Positions 10,221 to 20,200 of a DNA stretch of 28,904 bases are shown one piece after another. A program made the translations under genes and the position numbers. The notes beneath the pieces were generated by a model. The model was given only the letters and a program-made list of their open reading frames with translations. It made no database searches and was not told where the DNA came from. Each line of letters opens with the position of its first letter. The first letter of the stretch is position 1. Source of the DNA: Pleurotus ostreatus/Saccharomyces cerevisiae fusant (taxonomy: Eukaryota > Opisthokonta); contig JAMQCK010000313.1 of the NCBI GenBank assembly GCA_024196135.1, positions 1 through 28,904 on the forward strand, written 5' to 3'.

Positions 10221-13200
10221 TCATCCGCCCTCGCTCCAAGGGCTTCGTGCGTTAGATATTCGCCGACCCAAAAGAGCCTGCGATGGGGGAGGCATCTGTG
10301 GTTGACCGAGCCCGGATTGCGATAAAGGATTCATCCTCGAGGGCAACTGCGCTTGCTGGGTTGGGCCCGAGTGTAGCGAGTTGACCACCGATGGAGCCTG
10401 GGGGTATCCGGGATCGTCAACGTTGCTCAAGTATCGTTGCCACGCGTCCGTCCTGGAGGGTCGTCAGACAATATCATCAAGAGGGAGAGCAGAAGAGATC
10501 AGTCAACGTATCAAACTTACTCGAACGGACTCGGTGCCGGGTTCCAAAAGTTGCCCTGCACGGCAGGCGTGTGCGGACTACCGCCCTCTGCAGCGTGCAG
10601 GCTGCTCGGGCTGCTGCCAACCGTTGAGCTCGATGCGCTTAGGCCGTTCGACATCCCCAGGCCGTTCAGCCTGGAAGGACCCGCGCCGAGGCCCGCGGCT
10701 GCGATGCCAGGAGAGCTCCCACTAGCCATCCCATGCGGACTCCCTCCCAGCCCCGAGCCCGCGCCCGCGCTTGTACCCCCTGTATTGAGCCCGGGCGATC
10801 CCAATCCCATCCCCGTCATCCCATCCCCCATCCCGAACATCCCAAATTCCATCATGGGATCGTTCTGCACAAAGTCCTGCCCCGACCCGGACCCGGACGC
10901 GGCGAAGTCCTGCGCCCCAATCTCGCGCGACGGCCCCGTCCCAAAGTCCGTCGGCATCGCGTACTGCCCGTTCATGTACCCGTTCATAAAGTGGAACGTC
11001 TCGACCTGCTCGTCCGAGAAGTGGGGCACGTCGGGCGGGTTGAGCTCGGCGCCGTTGCCGTTCGGGGTTGCGTGCATGGCGTACTGCTGCAGAGAGCGCA
11101 TGTAGGCAGACGGCGTCTCTGGCGGTGTGGATGCAGACGAAGCTGGCGATGCGTTCGCGACCGCCTCCACCGCGGTGGAAGATGACGAGGAAGCGCCCGT
11201 GTTATCTCGTGGCCGCTTCTTCGTTTGTTGGTCAGGAGCAGATATGTGCGCGTTGATGTCGAGATCGCCCGCGGATGCGAGCTCGCGAAGGATGTCCCTG
11301 GGACTATTGAGCGAAAGGCAGCAGTGACGGAGATGACCAAGTACTTACCACAACTTTCCCGCTATGTGCCAGCGACCCTCTGCTGCCGACAACGTCTGCA
11401 TACACTTCCACACGTCTTGCATATCCTTCGGGTTTATTGTAAGCCCGGACTGCTTCGTTATCCATATGTTGAGCAGAAGTGTCAGTCCCGATATGAAGAT
11501 CGCCGACTGGACGACAATCAGTACACCATTGTACGGAAGCACTTCGTCAACCTACCTGGACCAAGGTCATCGGAACGGGACTTCGTCTGCTCTGCGTTTC
11601 GATGATACGTGCACACGAGCGCGCCTGCGAAGATATAAGCACCCAGTTCTACCATAATTGAATGAACGTACCGCAGATGTGCATATTGCCAACGAGGGGA
11701 ATGTCATGGAGGCCGGGTCTTGCAAGGAGGTAATGAAGGGTTTGTGGATGAAGATCTGCAGGTGATAGAAGACCGAGTATAGACATGCCGACTGGTCGAA
11801 GAACAGTTGATCCTGGCGGTTGGGATCCCAGCGTACTGTCGGTCGTTAGAACCCGCGAAAGCTGGAAAACAAGTACTAAGACTTACAGTGTGTGGGTATA
11901 GAGTCCAGCCACGCGTTGCATGCCGAGTCCAACTTTAGGATCACCTGCGTAGGTGTCGCCTTATTGTTGTACATAGACGGCTTGCGGGTATAGTAGAGCA
12001 TGCGCATGGCGTAGGAATAGATCTCCATAAGCCGGGCGTAGCAATTGAAGAACGCGACATAGGAGGGCTTGCCCTTGGGCTGCTGCATGTTTGTTTCGGG
12101 GTCGCCGGTGTCCCAATATTCGTCGTCGCATTCCACGAGCGTGTCGAGGTCGAACCTATGGCAGTTCAATCTTGGGGCCGCGAGGAATTGACCAACCACT
12201 TACTCGTCCGTGTGCAACGTGCATGGGTGCCCAAAGAAAGAGCTTAGGCTGGTATCTAGCACGTGCAACACCCTGACATAACCGAGGTCAGAGAAGCTCT
12301 TCGAGGTAGACTACGCGCTCACCAAAACGCCCGCTTCCACAGCTCGTACTGCGGCGTAGGTTTTCCCGTACGCCGTCGATGTGCGCCAACGTCCATCGCC
12401 ATACGTAGCCCAAATCCGACCTCGGTCCAGCAGCCCTGAGGCCTGGAGCTCCCTTGGCCATAGCAGACAGATAGCTGATGCAAGTAAGCGCCGTGTCCGC
12501 ACGCTCGACAGGCCAGATGCTTACCGCATACATCTGCAACTCGTACAGCGTAGGCTTCTTGAGTAGATTCGAACGGACGACAGTTACTTGCTGGTAGTAT
12601 TTCCAACCGGCACTATGTTGCGAGTTGGCACCAGGCAGCAGAACCCGTGGGTCGTCCGAGTAACGGGAGGCGTTTGCGCATACTGTAAAAACCTCAGTCG
12701 GGATTGGTACAATCGTAGCAGTAGGAGGTCGCTCTCATACCAAGCAGCAATACGCCACCGAATTCCCGATCCTTGAAATGCTCTCCTTGTCTTATCAACC
12801 CTTCGAAGGTAAACTGAATGATGCCGCATTAGCATTGTCGTCAACGCTGCCTAATTCGCTTACCCTGTGCAGCAGTGGAAGAAATGGATTGATATACTTG
12901 AAGTACAAGGCTACCAGGTGGTTCATGAGGTCGTCCTCAGGAAACTGAAACATCCTCTGCTCCTGATAGTCGGACGCCCTGATTTGCCACTGTACAGGTC
13001 AGAGCAGTTCGAAAGCGGTATCGTAGACCGGCGTACAGGGCATTGATTCCAATACTCTGGTCTCCTCATCCCACGATCTCGTGGACGGAAACCGGGCTTC
13101 GTCGCCGCGTACTGATCCATGACTTCGATGGTGGCTTTCAACAGCATAACCCCACTAAAGTCATGGTGAGATCGTATGACACTTATGGGTGTGAGAGTTC

Positions 13201-13912
13201 ACGCACCTCGATTTGCCGTAGAACCGATGCGCGTCAGGTTGTAAATGTAATTTCTGAAAGCGAGACACCATGCGCGCCTCTGGGGAATCGTCGTCATTCC
13301 TTGGTAGGTTGCCGAGGTCTGCAGGAACCTCAGGTGCGTTCTCTGCCTCGTTCGCCTTCTCAATTTCTTCTGCTAGGTTGACGCCGGGAAGCAGCTGCGA
13401 TGCGCGGTCAGAGCGAGGTGATTGAAGCATGTGCACGACGAACCCTCTCGAACAGCTTCTCCATGTTCACAAGTCGCTGCTCCAATCCCTCGACGTACTT
13501 GCGCCTGAAGCAGCGTGAGGAAGAGTAACAAAGCCTTGATCGATCGCGCTCACCCTCTTCCAGTGTCCAAGTTCTGAAGTACCGTCAGCACCAGCGAGGG
13601 GGATGATGTCTAGCGCACGCACCTTCGTCACCTCATGGTGTGTGCACTCACTCCCCGTCTGCACACAATGAGTGCACCTGTTATTCGGCATCTGACTGCT
13701 ATCACCTAGACGGCGCGTTTGCATTCAGTCCCTCCCGCCTCGATCGAAATAACACTAACACTTGACTGGGGAATGCGGGGTCAGTGCTCAGTGGCGCGGA
13801 TACAGAACCTCTACGCACTCTTGCGCTTCTTGCATAGGTCGCAGGCGCCCGGCCGCCGCTTCTTGCGCGCGGGCTCATCGTCCTCGACAGCGGGCGTCGC
13901 CGAGGGGCTCAT
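10221..13912 (-). CDS. Zn2Cys6 fungal-specific transcription factor (940 aa, 18 exons)
   Basis: This nuclear DNA-binding regulator has an N-terminal binuclear zinc cluster. The Cys residues are 24, 27, 34, 44, 47 and 54 (C-X2-C-X6-C-X9-C-X2-C-X6-C). A dimerisation coiled coil (KYVEGLEQRLVNMEKLFER) follows, then the fungal-specific middle homology domain with motifs SDYQEQRMFQFPEDDL, SRYSDDPRVLLPGAN, CWTEVGFGLRMAMDVGAH, KRAFWVLHVLDTSLSS and RWDPNRQDQLFFDQSA. The C-terminal 300 residues are disordered and rich in Gly, Met, Ser and Pro. The exons are 13912-13819, 13765-13760, 13705-13623, 13573-13554, 13504-13444, 13394-13207, 13154-13037, 12989-12864, 12813-12741, 12682-12525, 12474-12323, 12272-12204, 12155-11887, 11835-11672, 11624-11556, 11506-11349, 11303-10521 and 10452-10221. 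Exon 2 is only 6 nt and supplies Ile-Lys and the first base of Cys34. An in-frame ATG at 13960 is an alternative start. The target genes are unknown. Confidence 0.93.
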
Positions 13913-14202
13913 GATGGTCGTGTTCAAGAAGTAAATTAGGCGCTGTGCTGGGTTCGTCATGCAACAATTGAAACCCGTCAGGGGCAACGGCGGCAATCTC
14001 CGTGCGGATCGCCAGGCCCGCACATCGGCGATCGTCTCGCAGATGGTCGAATGGCGCCGAAGCTGTTGGAAGACGCCCTCGGCGACGCTCAGCTCGTGTT
14101 ACGGGGGCTGCTGGGAATCAACAACTCTATCGATGAGATTGACGAGAAGATACAGTAGGGGATTTTCGTCCATATATTTGGTTATCCATCTCGTGCCACT
14201 TT

Positions 14203-16228
14203 TCAGTTCCCCAGACTGATCACTGGCAACTCCTCGCTGGCATGGCACTCGTGAGGCGGTTCAGCTTGTTCGCAGCTCCTCCACTTGTCAATGGCCGCCG
14301 TCTGCCGACTCTCGTGCGCGTATTCCCGCACATCCGCTGACCCTCTGGTCCACTCACGCGAAGGCCCGTCATCAGCGCGCTATGGATCTCCTTCTCGACA
14401 ATGTCGCGAAGGCGATTGACAAGGACCTCCTTCGGGGCATCGACGTAGCGTTTGTAAGCAGCTACGGGTATATATGTGAGTTGACCTTCAAGGAGCAGAA
14501 ACGTTAATCAACGCACCATGGGAATACGCACACACGTTCGCCATCATCTCCAGCGCCGGTTCCATCTGGTCAGCGGGGAGCAGCTTGGGTAAGTCATCCT
14601 TCTTCACACCCACCACCACCATCTCCGACATCCCCTCGAGGACCTTGTTGACGCTAATCTTCCCCTCGCCGTTCTCGCCCGTGGTGCGAGGAAACCAATG
14701 GCGGATGTGGTCGATGAGATCGCCGTGCTCGCTGGAGTTGCGCGTGAGCTTGTAGTGCGCGATGTACTTCTTGCGGTAGTCGGAGAGGTAGTGCGTGTTC
14801 AGCGTGAAGGGATCCTGTTCTGCCTCGATAAACCAGTTGATCATGTTTTGGGCTTTATCCAGGCATTTCTTGACCAGGTTCTGGTCGAGGAACCTAAGAT
14901 GTACCATCGTCAGCATTTACCTCGAGGTCGGGATTATGGAAAGTACTCACTGCACACGCAGCTCCAATCGGCCTTGACCGAACTTCGCGAAGCAGCGAGA
15001 CACAAGCGGACTTCTGGTACATGGGACCCAGATCGGACGGTGGAGGAGAAGTTGTTCTCCTTCTCCCGCGCCTGCGACTAGGTGACGCCGTGCTTCAGCT
15101 CAGAGGAGCTGGGCTGCTTGACGGCGAACCAGTTATGTTCGAGTGTCTCTTTCTCGTTTCGGATAATCGTTTCGGATGAAGGAAACCCAATTCATCCTTC
15201 ATTGAAAGGGATGCAGTCGGGTTTGGCGAGGACACCTGGGAGAGCCTGAGTGCATGCTGAGAGTGATGACAACCGTATTACTTACCGATAGTCCGCCTAC
15301 CCTGCGGGTCGAACTCCTTTGCTAGGCGATGAGCGCCTTGGTTCTCGAAATCGGCTGGGGGATAAGTGAGCACACAGCGAAGTGAGGAGATACGGAGAAT
15401 GCTCACTTCGCAGGCCACGGTGAGTAGGATCACGCACGCTAATGTCACCGGGCTTGCCAGAGCTCCCAACACTTGCGATCAAGCCTAGGGCGCATCAGTC
15501 GACGGTCAAACCACATTCATGCCTCTGCTCACCAGGAAGGTCAATTGGAGACAAGTCCGCAACGTCCGGCTCGCTAGTATTCAGCTCGACGCAATTACTC
15601 GAGAACGTCAATTGGCCCTCCAAACTGGCATCGTCGCATAAGTTCGTAAAAAAGAAATGCAGATTCATTCGCAGGTTCAACACCGCCTTCTGCGCGTGGC
15701 GGATGCGCTCCTCGACTCCAGGATAACAACACCGAACGGCACGTTCCTAGCCTTCCTATTCTCATCGACCGTGAAGCGGGGCGTGACCTTGCACTGCTAG
15801 CGCCCGCCCGACCGCGAGAGCCGGCACTCGGCTGGGCACCTAAAAGGGGCAGGTTGCGAGCCATGAGTTCGGGATGATGATTGGAAACATAGCCGTCGGC
15901 GTCCGCGTACGGAGTGCAGGTTCCCGCGGCGCGCGTTAGTGTGATACCCGATATGGACTCGATGAGGGAGGTTTTTCCCGCGCTTTGGAGCCTATGACAG
16001 CGATCTGGGGAAGGTCTGTAGATATGCGAAATCAGGGGAATGCTTAGGGGGGAAGGGTGGTTGCGATGCATACCAATGTCGTCCATCTGGACCCTTCACG
16101 AGGGCGTCAGCTTCACTCTTATTTCGTAGAATACATAAGAAAATAACTTGGGCTATGAAGTTCATTGGCGAGGTCCAGCAGAGCGCGACGGCCTGATGCA
16201 AGGGATGGGTCGGAGAGCCCTACTCCAT
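14203..16228 (-). pseudogene. Dynamin-like large GTPase, degraded pseudogene
   Basis: Fragments in dynamin order are visible: N-terminal GLSDPSLASGRRALLDLANE (16223-16164), LPQIAVIGS and the P-loop region, then SLIESISGITLTRAAGTCT. Next come VTPRFTVDENRKARNVPFGV, CVILLTVACE, DFENQGAHRLAKEFDPQGRR, NWFAVKQPSSSELKHGVT, the stalk (FLDQNLVKKCLDKAQNMI and onward, 14900-14510) and a GED-like end. Family members hydrolyse GTP to constrict membranes, but this copy cannot. A base is missing inside the P-loop (about 15986). There are in-frame TAGs at 15799-15797 and 15080-15078, each at a position where Trp is expected. A frame change occurs near 15720, and about 45 bases plus the frame are lost near 15440. 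Another frame change lies in the GED near 14270. The stalk exon (14916-14520) is still open. Sequencing error would have to strike many sites to explain this. Confidence 0.88.
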
Positions 16229-17091
16229 CCTGCGTTTCCTGCGACGTTGAGGACAAGCTGAATATCGGGGCAGGAGCAGATAGTATCCCGTCAGATCAAA
16301 CGACTGCCAAGTCTCAAGAAGCAACAAGAAGAGTTGTATATGTGGGAGGGCAAACCCACCAATTTCGATTCTCGAAGTCGAAGTCAAAGGAACAAACAAG
16401 GAACAAAGGCACGGTTGTCGGGCCGGAAGAGCACTCGGCAATCGGGCCGATGCTCCTTTCCATGTTGTCTCTGGATTCGACTCGATCACCATCTCGCGAC
16501 GAGCTCGGGCTGGCTCCTTGACTGACCACAGGCCTAAAAAGCGAATTCGCTCGTGAAATTGCTCAGACAAAGCGTGGAGGCTCCTGTGTTGCGCTTGGCT
16601 TCCACAAAGGCACACCACAGTGACGGATATTGACCGCCATCTCCGCGAAGCCTCACCGCAGTGCTTCCTTTCCCATCCGAGCACAGTCCTCGAGCTCGGC
16701 ACCTAGAGCTTGCGCCTTGGATTCACCTCCTTACTGCTGTCGATAGCGTGTCGACGGTTGTGTACCGAGCGGGTGAGCGCATAGCAGCCGCTCGGCACCT
16801 CGCGACTTGCACTTGTGGACGCCTGTTACTCTTGCCTCTTACTCGAAAAATCAACCGATGCTCCGCGCCAAGGAAAGCACCTGCAATTGTCAGTTGGTCC
16901 TGGAAGCTAGAGGCTCTCAAATAGACAAGAAGAATACGCTTTCGGGTCGGGTTTCCTGCCCAAGTACGGCCGAAGGATCGCTCTCGAGGCTCTGGAAGGA
17001 CGCAACAACTACTTGAGCCAAGGGGACTCTCCTCGGGATGCTCGTGGACGTTCTTGTAAAGCGCCGCTTTGGTCCCGTTTGTGGCTCCGCT
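16229..17091. other. Intergenic region left of the transposon
   Basis: There is no supportable gene here. Frames on both strands (for example minus 16702-16220) have no motif or splice logic. Before the transposon arrived, this would have been the divergent promoter region between the dynamin-like gene and the metallophosphoesterase gene. Confidence 0.55.
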
Positions 17092-17098
17092 TGTCAGG
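17092..17098. repeat. Target site duplication, left copy (TGTCAGG)
   Basis: TGTCAGG directly abuts the left inverted repeat, and the same heptamer directly follows the right inverted repeat. Confidence 0.9.
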
Positions 17099-17131
17099 CC
17101 CAGTCAAAACGCGTTCTGACGCGGTCGAGCC
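17099..17131 (+). repeat. Left terminal inverted repeat (33 bp)
   Basis: It starts CCCAGTCAAAACGCG and ends GACGCGGTCGAGCC. It is identical over all 33 bases to the reverse complement of the right end, and the match stops sharply after position 33. Confidence 0.95.
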
Positions 17132-17471
17132 AGATGTGGCGAAAATGAAGAGTTCGACGTGGTACTATCTAGTTCGAGTAAACGTGCCCCCTGGCAATTT
17201 TTTTTCGAACGTGGACGAGCCGAATATGACTGAGTCGTACTTCATTACATTGCCAAAAAAAATACGCTAGATTTCATTCTGTTCCTTTTCAGCTCGATCT
17301 GGTCATATTCTGCACGCTGTAGTCTGAGGGATCTATGACATTATATAGCTATATACTACTGCTTCGAGCCACATCTAGAACTATGTGCCCCCATCAAACA
17401 GATATCTGACGCATCCAGTACGACGCGCACCTACCACCTCTAGACGTCGGGCTGGACAGCGATACCGTGCT

Positions 17472-19821
17472 TCAAGCAGTCGAGACTGCTTGAGCAGCCT
17501 ACGAAAAGCAGTGAGACAACACTGCCACGGAAGACGCAGTAATACGTACCTGAGCATGCGATTCGTTTGCCAAACGCGCCCGCTTCTGCCATTCCTGCAG
17601 TGGACAAGTCAAAAGACGTATATGAGTTACACAGGCGATCGTACCTCTCTCTCATTCTTGCCCAATTGCTTCCAGTGTGCCTTGAACAGCGCGGTCATGC
17701 TCTTCTTGTCGACTCCTGGATGCGCGCGCTCGAAGTCCTGACGGCAGAGCATGCTAGTGGTGGCGCGTAAGCAGATGTCGAGCTCGGGGAACAAGGCACT
17801 TACTATGGGGTCACTGTTTTACCCGTACTGGCTGCCGCAGTACGAGAAGTGGTCGTCTTGGAATTGCCGCTCGCCCCTGCCGGGGCCGTGGAGGTCGTAG
17901 CAGTCGTCCTCGCGTCGCTCGGAGAGACAGCCGTTTCCTGAGGGGTGTTGAGGGCGACCGGCGTCGTGCTAGGCAAGGCAGCGGGGGAGGGTTTGGCCGC
18001 GGATACAGGGTCCGACTTGTTTCCTGTAGCGGAAATGGTGATCGATGGGTAGGCGAACGATGTGGAGGCGGTATCAGACGAAGATATGTTGATTGATTCG
18101 CGGGAGGTGGGGGAAGTCGTCGGCGTAGATGGGGGACTGACGGTCTTCTCCGCGGGGGGTGGTGGGGGACGCATCGTGATTAGATTTGCTGCGCGATCGG
18201 CTTGTGCTTCGTCTTGAAGTGAGGATAACGACTGCTTTAACACGATGATAAGTCGCTGTACAGTGTGAGAAGAACCATGTACGCACCGGATATGTGCCCT
18301 CTGTGTGCCCACTTAAGTCGGGCGAAGCCTCTTGAGGCCGATCGCTAGATGCGTCGCCCGCGGGCTCTTGGACATGTTCGCAGGTGCTTCCGGCATCTGC
18401 TACTTCCGGCGTTGCAGCGGTGGGAGACGAGCCGGACTCGCCATGGAGGTTACTGGAGGCCGCGGGCGACGGAGGGGCGCTCGTGTTGGTGGCGATGGTG
18501 GTGGTCGTGAGTTGAGGTGATGCCGTGTTCTCGATCGCTGCTGTCGACGTCACGGCAGTTGTGACAGTCGAGAGAGGCGAGCGAGCGGGTGTCTTCTTGC
18601 TCGAGGATGAAGGGAAGATTGACCGGAGCTATGGGAAGATCAGCACAACGAGAGCGGCAGAGGAGAAATTCAAAGCATACCTTATTCTTCGACTTCTTTG
18701 TGACCTGTTCGGACTCGAGGGCAGCATCTGCAGCGCTACGCTTCCCCTCCGTCTTGCGGCCGTGCACCCCTCCTCCTTCCGGCTTGTGACTGCTCTCGCT
18801 GCTGTTGCCGCGCGCGTTAGCGCGACGCACATGCTTGCGATACCACCACGGGTAGTTCAATGTCGCGAGCCTTTGCGCCTTCCAATGCCCATCGCAGAAG
18901 CGGAACTCCACGAAGGCCTCCTCCAATGTAGCCGAGACGTACATCTTGACTTCGAAGCTGGCCTTCCCCCACTTCTCAGGTAGTAACTCAGGGACCTGCA
19001 GTAGAGTATGCCACAGGGAGTACAACACCTCGCGCATCGTGATTAGCTTCTGTTCCTCGACGCACTGTCCCGCCTCATCTTCAAGGAACCTGTACGCCAT
19101 CTGCGACTCCTTCTCGTCCTCCTCTGCCCCCAATGGCGTGACATCCAACTCCCCCTTCCTCCAGGCCGAGAACTCCGACCAATGCCAGAAACGAACGCGG
19201 CGGTAGTCCTTGCGATTCAGAATGATGATGCGGGGAGGGTTTTGGACAGCGAGGAGTGCAGCTTCAGCCAGCGTAGATGGTGGAGCAGCGCGGATGCGTG
19301 AGGTGTCTTCACCGGGCGCGGCGATGATAGGGGAACCGTCCGAGGGCAGACGTTCGAGCAACGCGTTGTATGCCGCTCTGGGGTAGGTGAGCTTGGAGAT
19401 AATCTCGTTGTAAACCTTGTACTGACCTGGACCCAGTGAGCTCGCCCTGGAGCTCATGCACCCGCTGCGTAAGTAGAGCCTGCTGCGCCTCCAGTTCTTT
19501 GATGCGCTGCAGCAGCATCCTCACGTCGTACCCAGATGTCGAGATGCTGGACTGCAGACCCTGCGGCAACAAGGACGAGGATGGCTGCATGGCCAGCTCA
19601 AACTGCATGTTCCCCATATGAAGCGGGGTGGGTGAGTGGGGCAGCGTCATTGCGCGATCCCAACGGTCGGTGCTTGGGAAGTCTGCTGAGTAGTGAGTCA
19701 GACAAGTGCTCGCTTGCAGTGTACTGCTGATCTTACCAGATCCTATCAGCCCGTCAGGGTAGTCCGAGGACGAGGCATTGGACATGGGAGTATCCGAGCG
19801 AAGGGAAGAATTTGTGAACAT
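17472..19821 (-). CDS. Transposon accessory protein with coiled coil, Trp-rich domain and HMG-box-like C-terminus (663 aa)
   Basis: Eight exons fit: 19821-19737, 19685-19427, 19377-18681, 18628-18287, 18231-17804, 17753-17645, 17594-17550 and 17498-17472. Residues about 80-113 form a coiled coil (LLQRIKELEAQQALLTQRVHE). A conserved-looking domain follows, with FWHWSEFSAWRKGE and CDGHWKAQRLATLNYPWWYR near 160-300. A basic stretch (KKSKN) and a long Ser/Thr/Pro-rich region come next. At the C-terminus, CRQDFERAHPGVDKKSM and ALFKAHWKQLGKNEREEWQ followed by KRARLANE resemble the last two helices of an HMG box. This could bind or bend DNA at the element's ends, by analogy with the second protein of CACTA elements. 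That role is inference. It lies inside the inverted repeats and on the same strand as the transposase. Confidence 0.85.
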
Positions 19822-20200
19822 TCTGCGTACACGTCAGCTCTTAGCTGGAGGCAACTCACGAGAGCTATGCCCTGGCTCAGGAGGAACTTACATACCAGGA
19901 TTAGCGTTGGGGGGTACTTTGTCTCGATTCGTGCGCGTTGTCGCTGTCTGAGTAGAGGTATGGGAGGAAACGGAATGTCGAGAAATTTCCTCGCGCCGGC
20001 GGAGGCGCGCATCACGTGCTCGTGATGGCACCCATGTGACATGTTCGATTGCCTGGGTCAACGCTGGGGTTCTTCGCTCGGGACAGCTCCTGCTTGGTGA
20101 GAGCTCAAAAATAATACTACATGCTACTATACTCTAGATTTAATTGTGCAGGAAGTACTGACTATGGTGGGAGAGGCAGCATGCAGAAAAGTATATATAT
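19822..20200. other. Spacer between the two transposon genes
   Basis: It holds the promoter of the accessory gene and the 3' UTR of the transposase gene. An AT-rich stretch at 20108-20150 is the most likely polyadenylation region of the transposase gene. No further gene is seen. Confidence 0.5.

Noticed and set aside
16220..16702. Minus-strand frame of 160 codons
   Set aside because: It overlaps the dynamin N-terminal fragment in another frame, with atypical composition and no homology recognised.
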